The position numbers and the translations under genes are program-made. The notes under the pieces were generated by a model that ran no database searches, was not told the origin of the DNA, and saw only the letters and a program-made list of their open reading frames with translations. A stretch of DNA of 64,000 bases from Ancylomarina sp. DW003 (GTDB taxonomy: Bacteria > Bacteroidota > Bacteroidia > Bacteroidales > Marinifilaceae): NCBI RefSeq assembly GCF_029029505.1, contig NZ_JAKJSD010000002.1, positions 248,001 through 312,000 of the forward strand. The letters are read 5' to 3'. Below, piece after piece: positions 9,362-18,033 of the stretch. Positions within the stretch are counted from its first letter, which is position 1, and each line of letters starts with the position of its first letter.

Positions 9362-11599
9362 ATGAAACAAAGTATTAAAATATGCAGCTTATTAGTTTGG
9401 AGTCTTCTACTCTCAATAAGCGCTTTCCCTCAATCTTCAAGCAATAAACTGGGAGGAATCAGAAAGAACCTTGAGGGAAAAAACCTTTCTGTCAGATGGG
9501 AAAAAATGAGTACTGAGAAAGCTCTTTCTCTTCTTCAGGACAATGGAAGCTTTGCAGATGGGAAGCCGGATAAAAAACAAATTATCGGTAGAATAATGCA
9601 ATGGGCCATTGATTACCATAAAGGCGCCTATTCAAATAAAAAAGAACTGCGAACGTCTATTTATAAGGCTTTACAATATTGGCTGGATAATAAACCAAAA
9701 TACCGTTTCCCATCTATCCCATTCGAAACACTTAGAGCTCTTGCTGCTATTGAACTTGTCATTTATGATGATATGATGAAAGATCGACAGCTTTCTGCAC
9801 CGAAAGAAAAGCAAATAGATAAGCTTCTGCAAAGTATTACGGAATTTAGTCATTGGTGTTGGTATAACGGAAAAGATCCGAGTGTGTTTGATAAAGAACG
9901 AGGTCACAACCGTGGTGGAAATGTTGGCTACCGTTTATGGGCTATGACAGCTATTGCTTCTTGTTCCGGGGATGTTAAAGAATTGGATTGGGTGCATCAA
10001 ATCGTAAAAGAGCAGTTTCCCCGTGTACTGAATACAACAAGTGATTTACCAACAGGTTTCACCCCCGATGGCTCATGGATTCAACACAATGCAGGTGGTG
10101 CACAAAACTATTGGATTGGCTATGGCGTGCATTGGATTAAGCACGTTTTAAGCTATGCAAAAGCGACAAATGATAGCCAATGGGAATTAACATCAGAAGA
10201 ATGGAATACTCTGGCAGATTATTATTTGGAAGGTATTCAGTGGTATTACTATAAAAACCATGGTGCCTTGAATATTGCAGGTCGACACAATGCCCTTACG
10301 CAAGCTCCACTTGACAAAGGAGCTATTCGCAAGGATGTTTTACGACTATTAAAAGACGGTCATCTTAATGCAGTAAAAACAAAAGAACTTAAAGCTCTTC
10401 TCAAAAGACATCAAAACAAACAGTTCGCACACATCGACTCTACTAAATACTTCTGGAATACCGACCTTTTAATTCATAGTACGCCTCAGGCATACTTCGC
10501 TATTAAAATGCTCTCGAATCGTTCAACAGGCTGCGAAACCTCAGAAAGCGAAAGAGCTCATGGTAAGAACAATTTTTTAAGTGGTGATGGATCAAGCATT
10601 ATCTACAATACAGGAAAAGAATACGATAAAGCCCGAATAGGTTGGAACTGGAGAGCTTGGCCCGGCATTACTGCTATTCAGAAAGAGGGAAAACTTCCGC
10701 TTAGTCCATGGGGCAAAGAGAGCATCAGTTTAAATCAATTTGCAGGCGGCTTATCTACAGGTAAACAAGGACTGGCAGCATTCCAATACAATAGAAAAAA
10801 TTCTTACGTGAATTTAAAGGCAAACAAAGCCTATTTCACCTTTGACAATAAAATGCTGGCACTGGGAAATAGTATTAACAAAAATGAAGCTGGCCCATTC
10901 GATGTTTGGACAACACTTAATCAAACGGAACGTAAAGGCGATATTCTTTACCAAATCAATGGAAAAAAAGGAAAGATCAAAGCAGGTAAAACAAGAAACA
11001 TAGCATCTAAAAAGATTACAAAACCATCATGGGTTTATCACAATAGCACAGCTTATGTCATCCTGCCAAGCAATACAGCAAGTAAAATAAAGCTTTTTGC
11101 TGAAAAAAGAACAGGTAATTGGTCCGATCTTGATGGTCGATACACCAACAAGAAAAACCAAATTGAGAGTACTTCTATTTTTCAATTATCACTTTCACAT
11201 GGATCAAGCCCCATTCATGCGGACTATGCTTATATGGTCATTCCGGGTATCGATATCAAAACATTACAAAATTGTGTTCAAAACGATTTGCCGGAAATCA
11301 TTCAAAACAATAAAACAGCACAAGCCATTCGATATAATCTTAACTCATATATGATCATTTTCTATAAAGCAGGAAATGTTCAATTGACTAATCATATCAA
11401 GCTAGCAACAAATCAACCTGCCATTATTCACCTAAATAAATCTAAAGGCGAGTGGCAAGCAACTGTCTCAGATCCCTTGCAGAACCAAGATAAAACCGAG
11501 ATAGAACTGAGTGAAAAGGACAAAACCAAATCCTTTACAATCAACTTCCCTGCCGGAATAAACAGAGGAAAATCAATTGAATCAACTTTAGAACTTTAA
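9362..11599 (+). CDS. PL8 chondroitinase-AC/hyaluronidase-like lyase
   Basis: This 745-residue secreted lyase has the size and layout of Pedobacter chondroitinase AC: signal peptide to about residue 24, an alpha toroid (about 30-370), then the beta super-sandwich with conserved FAGGLSTGKQG, LGNSINKNEAG, TTLNQT and SLSHGSSP motifs. Catalytic candidates are His242 (SWIQHN), Tyr254 (WIGYG) and Arg308 (NIAGRHN). The place where chondroitinase AC carries a supporting Glu reads KNN here. It should release unsaturated disaccharides from unsulfated or sulfated chondroitin or hyaluronan in the periplasm or outside. It is followed after 16 nt by a GH88 gene, almost certainly in the same transcript, which would process its products. 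Confidence 0.88.
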   Translation: MKQSIKICSLLVWSLLLSISAFPQSSSNKLGGIRKNLEGKNLSVRWEKMSTEKALSLLQDNGSFADGKPDKKQIIGRIMQWAIDYHKGAYSNKKELRTSIYKALQYWLDNKPKYRFPSIPFETLRALAAIELVIYDDMMKDRQLSAPKEKQIDKLLQSITEFSHWCWYNGKDPSVFDKERGHNRGGNVGYRLWAMTAIASCSGDVKELDWVHQIVKEQFPRVLNTTSDLPTGFTPDGSWIQHNAGGAQNYWIGYGVHWIKHVLSYAKATNDSQWELTSEEWNTLADYYLEGIQWYYYKNHGALNIAGRHNALTQAPLDKGAIRKDVLRLLKDGHLNAVKTKELKALLKRHQNKQFAHIDSTKYFWNTDLLIHSTPQAYFAIKMLSNRSTGCETSESERAHGKNNFLSGDGSSIIYNTGKEYDKARIGWNWRAWPGITAIQKEGKLPLSPWGKESISLNQFAGGLSTGKQGLAAFQYNRKNSYVNLKANKAYFTFDNKMLALGNSINKNEAGPFDVWTTLNQTERKGDILYQINGKKGKIKAGKTRNIASKKITKPSWVYHNSTAYVILPSNTASKIKLFAEKRTGNWSDLDGRYTNKKNQIESTSIFQLSLSHGSSPIHADYAYMVIPGIDIKTLQNCVQNDLPEIIQNNKTAQAIRYNLNSYMIIFYKAGNVQLTNHIKLATNQPAIIHLNKSKGEWQATVSDPLQNQDKTEIELSEKDKTKSFTINFPAGINRGKSIESTLEL

Positions 11600-11615
11600 A
11601 TAATCAACATCAAAA

Positions 11616-12827
11616 ATGAATCATTTTTTTAAATTAACACTTGTTTCAGCATGCCTTGTAAGCTTATTTTCATGCAGCAATCCTAAAACAAGTTCAAAAG
11701 GTATTATTGAGGACAATATCGAATTTGCGAGCCAACAAATCGGTCGTGAAATTGATATGATGAATGCGAAAGGCGTCGTCCTGAACCCCAGAACAATAAG
11801 GGAAGATGGTAGCACCAGATACAATACACCGGAGCTATGGACAAGTGGGTTCTTTCCTGGATCGCTTTGGTATATGTATGAGCTAACAGGCGATAACAAA
11901 TGGAAAGTAGAAGCTGAGAAAGTTACAGAAACACTGGATACAGTTCAATACCTAACCTGGCACCATGATGTGGGTTTTATGGTTTACTGTAGCTATGGTA
12001 ACGGATATAAACTGACGAATAATCCTGAATACAAGAAGGTTATTATTCAAGCAGCCAAATCATTGAGCACACGATTCCGCCCCAATATTGGCGCTATCCA
12101 ATCGTGGAATGTTCACAGAGGATGGCAGGCAAAGCGTGGCTGGCAGTGTCCGGTTATTATCGATAATATGATGAATCTGGAACTGCTTTTTGAAGCCAGT
12201 AAGCTAAGCGGTGATAGCAGTTTCAGAGATATTGCCATCAAGCATGCCGAAACAACTCTGGAAAATCAATTTCGTCCGGACCATAGTAGCTATCATGTTA
12301 TCGACTATGATACAATTACAGGACAAGTTCGCAATAAGGTGACTGCTCAAGGTTATGCTGATGAATCAGCCTGGTCCAGAGGTCAGGGCTGGGCGATGTA
12401 TGGTTATACACTTTGTTACCGCGAAACCAGAGATGCCAAATTCTTAAAAAAAGCTGAAGATATTGCAGCCTATCTTTTTGCACATCCAAGAATGCCTGAA
12501 GATTTGGTTCCCTACTGGGATTTTGATTGCCCTAAAATTCCCAACACACCACGTGATGCATCAGCGGCTGCAGTTATTGCTTCTGCACTATACGAGATGA
12601 GTACTTACTGCCCTGAGAAGACAAGTAAATACAAAGCTCTTGCTGATCAGATTGTAGAAAACTTATCTTCTGATGCCTACAGAGCTAAATTGGGCGAAAA
12701 CAACAATTTCCTTTTGATGCACTCTGTTGGAAGTATCCCCCATGGTGCTGAAATTGATGTGCCACTAAACTATGCCGATTACTACTTTTTAGAAGCACTT
12801 GTGCGTAAAAGAAAACTTGAGAAATAG
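11616..12827 (+). CDS. GH88 unsaturated glucuronyl hydrolase, lipoprotein
   Basis: The 403-residue enzyme has a lipobox (LVSLFSC, Cys20) and the GH88 (alpha/alpha)6 pattern. Its two catalytic-type Asp residues are Asp118 in TWHHDVGF and Asp183 in IIDNMMN. GH88 enzymes hydrate the 4,5-unsaturated uronate at the non-reducing end of lyase products; the sugar breaks off and rearranges to 5-keto-4-deoxyuronate, the substrate of KduI. It sits 16 nt after the AC-type lyase. A second GH88 lies at 35.4 kb behind SusD, so the two may differ in sulfation or linkage preference. Family assignment is firm; substrate is inferred from the neighbours. Confidence 0.92.
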   Translation: MNHFFKLTLVSACLVSLFSCSNPKTSSKGIIEDNIEFASQQIGREIDMMNAKGVVLNPRTIREDGSTRYNTPELWTSGFFPGSLWYMYELTGDNKWKVEAEKVTETLDTVQYLTWHHDVGFMVYCSYGNGYKLTNNPEYKKVIIQAAKSLSTRFRPNIGAIQSWNVHRGWQAKRGWQCPVIIDNMMNLELLFEASKLSGDSSFRDIAIKHAETTLENQFRPDHSSYHVIDYDTITGQVRNKVTAQGYADESAWSRGQGWAMYGYTLCYRETRDAKFLKKAEDIAAYLFAHPRMPEDLVPYWDFDCPKIPNTPRDASAAAVIASALYEMSTYCPEKTSKYKALADQIVENLSSDAYRAKLGENNNFLLMHSVGSIPHGAEIDVPLNYADYYFLEALVRKRKLEK

Positions 12828-12837
12828 TGAAACAAGT

Positions 12838-12875
12838 CTGACAGGTTTATAAAGGCGATATTATAAACCTGTCAG
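12838..12875 (+). terminator. Perfect 15-bp hairpin after GH88 gene
   Basis: Arms 12838-12852 and 12861-12875 are perfectly complementary (CTGACAGGTTTATAA and its complement) around an 8-nt loop. The hairpin starts 11 nt after the GH88 stop codon. No T-run follows, so it may be a 3'-end stabiliser or a terminator that needs help. The remaining sequence up to 13160 holds no recognisable gene. Confidence 0.65.
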
Positions 12876-13160
12876 CAGTAATACCAGATTAAAATCAAAA
12901 CCTATCTTATAAAAATGTTGATTCGCAAGCTCAAGAGGACTAAAGCCGTACTTTTCACCTATATCTTCGTTAAAAAAGATGCAAGGTAACTCGGCTATCT
13001 TTTACTTTTTTCCCTCGATATAGCTAAAAATTATTTCATCTTATTTAAAGATGATTTTGAAATTAAATTGGTATAAAAGCGCTTAGGACTCCCATATTTA
13101 TAATCTGGCACCTTTGTATAGGTCTGAAAACTTAAAAGTTTCAGCAAAAATTATTTTATT

Positions 13161-13170
13161 GCAATCGATT
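13161..13170 (+). promoter_or_regulatory. Putative LacI-type operator before ABC-type lyase
   Basis: GCAATCGATT lies 16 nt before the lyase start codon. The same 10-mer, with its palindromic CAATCGATT core, occurs twice between kduI and the lacI-type gene (55.35 and 55.48 kb). This placement would let a bound repressor block transcription or elongation into the lyase gene. The link to the regulator is inference from shared sequence. Confidence 0.6.
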
Positions 13171-13185
13171 TAAAAACAAGCCAAC

Positions 13186-16100
13186 ATGAATACGCAACAG
13201 CCTTTCAAATTAATTCTGATCTTTTTGATTGCGTTCTTCAATAAAGTATCGGCACAGGATTTTATTAATCCGGCTATTATTTCCTTTGAAGATTCAATCA
13301 ATCAAAACTGGTCAACACCCAGCCCGTCAAGCATATCAACAAGTACGGCTCATTACAAGCATGGCAAGCAAAGTTTGCAGTGGAAGTATGAGCAAAATTC
13401 TGAATTGATAATCGATCAGGATATCAACTTCAAACCTTTCGACCCCAATGCCATCGATAAATCGATACCAACTTTTTGTGTATGGGTCTACAATGAAACA
13501 CCTAAGGATGAGAAAATCAAATTTCAATTCTTAACGGATAATCAAGTCAACTGTGAATTTGAATTTGGCATCAATTTCAAGGGCTGGCGTGCAGCATGGG
13601 TTGCTTTTGAGCGTGACATGAAAGGGATACCTGAAACCACTATGAATAAGATGAAGATACTTGCTCCTGAAAGCAATTCGGGAACCTTATTCTTCGATCA
13701 TATCATGCTCTGTACACCTGCCGACAGCAGATGGAACACACCTGACTACCAAGTTCCCTTTGTTAATGCAAAAACAAAAAACCACTGGTTAATTCTTTAC
13801 AAATCGAGTTTAAACCAAGCTAGAGAGAAACTAATCCCCCTTACTCAAAAACAAATTAAAGGCATTCAAACCATCAATAAAAGATACCGTAAAGAGGTTA
13901 TCAAAAAAGTTAAGGTCAATGAGAAATGGCTTGCCAAAATAAGAAAAGCTTACAACAAACATAAAATTAGTCGTAATGGAGAACAGATTTCAGGTAAAGT
14001 GATGTGGTTCTGCCGCTTTTCTGAAATATACAAGCCTTACAAGAAAGATTTCAAAAACTACCACAACAAAAAAAATAAAGACTTTAAAACCTACACAAAG
14101 TTAATGTTCGAAATTGCTTCAGCTTACAACCAAACTGACAATACCGAATATAAGAACGAATTGGAAGAGCTATTTTTCAATATGTCCGATCATTTGATCG
14201 ATCAGGGATGGGCTGAAGGAAGTGCAAACGGTACGCTACACCATTTGGGTTACAGCATGAGAACTTACTATACTGCTTACTTTCTAATGCGTGAACCATT
14301 AATTCGCACACATCGCGCTGAACAAGCTCAAAAAGCCATGGAATGGTACTCGGGTGTAAAAGAAGTTTTTGCGCCTATTCATGAAAAAGGCATGAGTATT
14401 GATGCTTTCAACACATCCGTAATGGGACGTTTAGCGAGTATCCTGATGTTGGAGGATTCACCGGAAAAGATCCGTTATTTAAAGGCCTATATCAACTGGA
14501 TTAATAATGGATTAGCCTATGCGCCTGGTGTTAAAGACAGTTTCAAAGTAGATGGTTCTGTCTTTCATCATGCCAACAACTACCCTGCCTATGCCAATGG
14601 TGGTTACGACGGTGCGACTAAAATGGTATACTTTTTCAGCAGAACCCCCTTTCATGTTGCTGAAGAAGGTCATCGAATCCTAAAGAAATCTTTATTAAAA
14701 ACCCGCCTTTTCTGTAATAAAGAAACCTGGCCAACTTCTATGTCTGGTCGTCATCCCAATGGTAAGGGTAAACTATCTGCCCAACATTACATGTTTATGG
14801 CTCTATCAGGAACACCTGATGGCAAAAACAAGATTGATGCTGAAATGGCAGCAGCTTACCTCAGATTAATGGAAGGTAAGAAAGCCACAAAAACTGTAAA
14901 AAAATTATTAAAACAAGGCTATCAGGCAGAAGCTGATCCCAATGGAAACTGGACCATGAATTACGCCGCTTTGGGTATTCACCGAAGAGATAACTGGTCG
15001 GCAACAGCACAAGGACACAACCGTTACCTTTGGGCTGCCGAACATTATATTGGAGCCAACTATTACGGTCGTTATATGAAACATGGTCAGCTTCAAATCA
15101 TCTCCGGTGATAAAACGCCAAGCGTGTTTACTTCAGGTTTTAATGTGAACGGATGGGATTGGGGACGATTTGCCGGTACAACCGCCATTCATCTTCCCAT
15201 TGAAAAACTTCGTGCAAACATTCTCAATGTTGACCTATTTACAGGCTATGAGGAAATGTTAATTTCCGATGAAGTATTTGCCGCAGCCATATCAATTGAA
15301 GGTAAAAATGGAGCTTGGGCCATGAAGTTGCATGAGCACGACAAATACAACGGCTCACATCGTGCAACTAAATCTGTTTTCTTTTTCGACAACAGAATCA
15401 TCTGTTTGGGTAGCGACATTGAAAATACAAATGCTGAATACGAAACTGAAACGACTCTTTTTCAAAACTATTTGAATGAAGAATCAGAAAGCATCATGTT
15501 TAACAAAGATGAAATCAATCAGTTCCCATTCAATCAAATAAGTCAAGCTAAAAAAGCCAGTCTGCTTACCGATAATGTGGGCAACAGCTTTTACATTCCG
15601 GCTGAATATACAGTTGAAGTGGGCAAGCAATTGCAACACTCAAAGGATCAGAAGAAGGAAACGCCAAACAAAGGGAATTTCGCGACGGCAGTTATCAAGC
15701 ACGGTAAAGCACCAAAGGGAGAAAGCTATGAATATGCTATTCTTGTGCAAAGCACACACAACGAGCTGGTTCAATTTGCAAAGCAAATGAATAAAAAGAA
15801 GAAAAAGGCTTATACTGTTCTTCAGAAAGACAAACAGGCTCATATTGTGAAAGATCATGCCTCTGCAACAACTGCTTTTGCTCTTTTCGAAGCCAATGAG
15901 AATGTGAACCAATCGGGACTAAATTCGGTAAGTGCACCTGCTCTTGTCATGATTAAAGATAAAGGCAATTCAAAAGTAATGAGTCTTTGCGATCCTGACC
16001 TTCACCTTTACGAAGGTGAAGCCGATGTGGTGATTGAAAATGGCAAGCGTAAGGAACGCAGTGTGTATTCAAGAGATTGGGTTCGCAACGAAAGTCAGGT

Positions 16101-16248
16101 TTCTAAGATTCAGGTCAGCCTAAAGGGCGAATGGTCTTTAAAAGCCAGTGACTATTGTAAACTGATCAACAACAAAGCTAATGAGACCATTCTCGAATTC
16201 ACTTGTCAACACGGACTGACAAGAGAAGTGGAATTGATCGCAAAATAA
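13186..16248 (+). CDS. PL8 chondroitinase-ABC-like lyase
   Basis: This 1020-residue paralogue of the 4.2-7.8 kb lyase has a signal peptide (to about 23, VSAQ), an N-terminal beta-sandwich (about 25-185), and the catalytic toroid with His462 (FHHANNYPAY), Tyr469, Arg522 (SGRHP) and Glu619 (AAEHYIGANYYGRY). All four align with His501, Tyr508, Arg560 and Glu653 of Proteus chondroitinase ABC. It lacks the C-terminal sorting domain of its paralogue, so it is probably periplasmic while the other is surface-exposed. A putative operator lies just upstream. Two Tat-type sulfatases and a DUF1961 gene follow on the same strand. Substrate is likely chondroitin or dermatan sulfate fragments. Confidence 0.92.
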   Translation: MNTQQPFKLILIFLIAFFNKVSAQDFINPAIISFEDSINQNWSTPSPSSISTSTAHYKHGKQSLQWKYEQNSELIIDQDINFKPFDPNAIDKSIPTFCVWVYNETPKDEKIKFQFLTDNQVNCEFEFGINFKGWRAAWVAFERDMKGIPETTMNKMKILAPESNSGTLFFDHIMLCTPADSRWNTPDYQVPFVNAKTKNHWLILYKSSLNQAREKLIPLTQKQIKGIQTINKRYRKEVIKKVKVNEKWLAKIRKAYNKHKISRNGEQISGKVMWFCRFSEIYKPYKKDFKNYHNKKNKDFKTYTKLMFEIASAYNQTDNTEYKNELEELFFNMSDHLIDQGWAEGSANGTLHHLGYSMRTYYTAYFLMREPLIRTHRAEQAQKAMEWYSGVKEVFAPIHEKGMSIDAFNTSVMGRLASILMLEDSPEKIRYLKAYINWINNGLAYAPGVKDSFKVDGSVFHHANNYPAYANGGYDGATKMVYFFSRTPFHVAEEGHRILKKSLLKTRLFCNKETWPTSMSGRHPNGKGKLSAQHYMFMALSGTPDGKNKIDAEMAAAYLRLMEGKKATKTVKKLLKQGYQAEADPNGNWTMNYAALGIHRRDNWSATAQGHNRYLWAAEHYIGANYYGRYMKHGQLQIISGDKTPSVFTSGFNVNGWDWGRFAGTTAIHLPIEKLRANILNVDLFTGYEEMLISDEVFAAAISIEGKNGAWAMKLHEHDKYNGSHRATKSVFFFDNRIICLGSDIENTNAEYETETTLFQNYLNEESESIMFNKDEINQFPFNQISQAKKASLLTDNVGNSFYIPAEYTVEVGKQLQHSKDQKKETPNKGNFATAVIKHGKAPKGESYEYAILVQSTHNELVQFAKQMNKKKKKAYTVLQKDKQAHIVKDHASATTAFALFEANENVNQSGLNSVSAPALVMIKDKGNSKVMSLCDPDLHLYEGEADVVIENGKRKERSVYSRDWVRNESQVSKIQVSLKGEWSLKASDYCKLINNKANETILEFTCQHGLTREVELIAK

Positions 16249-16265
16249 TTAATAAATTCTTATGG

Positions 16266-16303
16266 CTTGTTAACTCTGAGCATTAGAACTCAAAGTTAAC
16301 AAG
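16266..16303 (+). terminator. Intergenic hairpin after ABC-type lyase
   Basis: Arms 16266-16280 and 16289-16303 (CTTGTTAACTCTGAG and complement, one mismatch) enclose an 8-nt loop. It lies 17 nt after the lyase stop and 16 nt before the sulfatase start. Without a T-run it may act as a partial terminator or mRNA stabiliser that sets lyase and sulfatase levels apart. Confidence 0.55.
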
Positions 16304-16319
16304 CACCAATCGACTCAGA

Positions 16320-17822
16320 ATGACTAAAAATAATATATCCCGAAGAAATTTCTTAAAAAGCTCAGCAGCTGTTACCGCCGGAATGACTTTGATTCCTCAA
16401 GGCTTTCTGACATCATGTATGAAAAATGGGAAACGCCCGAATCTTTTATATATTTTTCCGGACCAGTACCGTAAACAGGCTATGGGTTTTATGAATCAAG
16501 ACCCCGTTAAAACACCTAATATTGATGCTTTATCGGAACAGGGTGTTGTTTTTACCCATGCGGTGAGTAACCACCCGCTATGCAGTCCGTACCGCGGTAT
16601 GTTGCTTACAGGAAAATATCCGCTTTCAAACGGGGTGCTTTCAAACTGCCACTCCGGACGTACCAAACACGGTAACTTCCTTAATCCTGATGATGTTTGT
16701 TTCTCTGATGTGCTTTCGCAAAACAATTACAATGCGGGCTATGTGGGCAAATGGCATTTGGATGGTCCGGAGCCTCCAAAAGACGGTGGGCCAAACGTTT
16801 GGGATTCTTTTTGCAAACCTGGCAAGTACCGACATGGCTTTGACTTTTGGTACTCGTACGGAGCTGATGATAATCACTTGACGCCTCATTATTGGATTAA
16901 CGAGGCTAAGGAAAATGAAGCAAAATACTTCGAGCAATGGTCACCAGAACATGAAGCTGAGGTTGTACAAAAGTATCTGGAAAATGCAGGCGATAAATTC
17001 CGCGACGATGAAAAACCATTCGCATTATTCTGGGGAATTAACCCGCCTCATCACCCTTTTAACCTGGTTCCTGAGAAATACAAAAAACGTTTCGAGGGCA
17101 AAACTGAGAAAGATGTCCTAAACCGACCTAATGTTCAGTTTAGCAATAACACCGAAATGGGACAGCATGGTTTTGGCGACATGTGGGTTGACAAACGAAT
17201 TGATCAGTCAACCGATTACTTTGCCATGTGCGAAGGGGTTGATCAGCAGATTGGAAAGGTATTACAGACGCTAAAAGAGCAAAGCCTTGACAAAAACACC
17301 ATTGTCATTTTCACATCAGATCATGGTGAAATGCTGGGAAGCCAAGGTATGATGCATAAAAACATCTGGTTTAGCGAAGCATTCGATATTCCATTCATCA
17401 TCCGCTGGCCGGAAAAAATCAAAGCAGGAAGCGATGACCTTCTTTTGAGTGTACCGGATGTGATGCCAACCCTTTTAGGTTTAATGGGACTTAAAAACCA
17501 GATTCCCGAAGAAGTTGAAGGAAAAGATTACTCGGGTATATTCCGTAAGGAAAAAGTAGATCGTCCTGAAGCTGCCCTTTACTTCTTTGCAAAGCCGGAA
17601 GACAATACAGAAAAGCGTCGCGGAGTTAAAACACATACGCACACCTATGTTATTGCTTACGATAATAAGGGAGAAAAGCATCATTTCTTATACGATGATA
17701 AGAATGATCCTTATCAAACCAAGAATGTGTATGGTGAGAATTCAGAATTGGAGCAGGACTTAACAGAAAAGCTACGTGAAATTCTAATCAGAACCAAGGA
17801 TCCTTTTATTAGCTACTTGTAA
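16320..17822 (+). CDS. Sulfatase, Tat-type signal, CSPYR active-site motif
   Basis: This 500-residue sulfatase begins with a twin-arginine signal (SRRNFLK). It would therefore be folded, and presumably converted to its formylglycine form, in the cytoplasm before export. The active-site motif is CSPYRGMLLTG with Cys88; the fourth position is Tyr where most family members have Ser. Metal-site motifs are IFPDQY near residue 45 and TSDHGEMLGSQG. GKWHLDGP is the usual GKWHLG-type segment. It lies directly behind the ABC-type lyase and ahead of another Tat-type sulfatase. It probably removes sulfate from lyase-released disaccharides. The exact position (2-O, 4-O or 6-O) cannot be read from sequence by eye. 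Confidence 0.88.
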   Translation: MTKNNISRRNFLKSSAAVTAGMTLIPQGFLTSCMKNGKRPNLLYIFPDQYRKQAMGFMNQDPVKTPNIDALSEQGVVFTHAVSNHPLCSPYRGMLLTGKYPLSNGVLSNCHSGRTKHGNFLNPDDVCFSDVLSQNNYNAGYVGKWHLDGPEPPKDGGPNVWDSFCKPGKYRHGFDFWYSYGADDNHLTPHYWINEAKENEAKYFEQWSPEHEAEVVQKYLENAGDKFRDDEKPFALFWGINPPHHPFNLVPEKYKKRFEGKTEKDVLNRPNVQFSNNTEMGQHGFGDMWVDKRIDQSTDYFAMCEGVDQQIGKVLQTLKEQSLDKNTIVIFTSDHGEMLGSQGMMHKNIWFSEAFDIPFIIRWPEKIKAGSDDLLLSVPDVMPTLLGLMGLKNQIPEEVEGKDYSGIFRKEKVDRPEAALYFFAKPEDNTEKRRGVKTHTHTYVIAYDNKGEKHHFLYDDKNDPYQTKNVYGENSELEQDLTEKLREILIRTKDPFISYL

Positions 17823-17825
17823 TTT

Positions 17826-17981
17826 AAAAGTCGGAAAGTCTTAAGGGTCTGAAAAGTCGAAAGAGAAAGGAAAGACGAAGGGTGTTTCGGGTATAGCATA
17901 CCTGTTAGAGTTTAACTCTCAAAATCAGGTCAAACAGAACCAGCTTTAGACTTTTCAGACCCTTAAGACTTTTCGACCTTT
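17826..17981. repeat. Long inverted repeat between sulfatase genes
   Basis: Arms 17826-17858 and 17949-17981 are complementary over about 33 nt with only a few mismatches. They are separated by 90 nt that itself contains a small dyad (AGAGTT-T-AACTCT). The arms share the words AAGTC and TTAAGGGTCTGA. It fills the gap between two sulfatase genes and could fold as a long RNA stem. It resembles dispersed intergenic inverted repeats of Bacteroidota rather than a simple terminator. Confidence 0.7.
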
Positions 17982-18033
17982 AGACCTTTAGCCCCTCTTA
18001 AAAACTATCAATCCTCCAAAATCAAGCCTAAAT

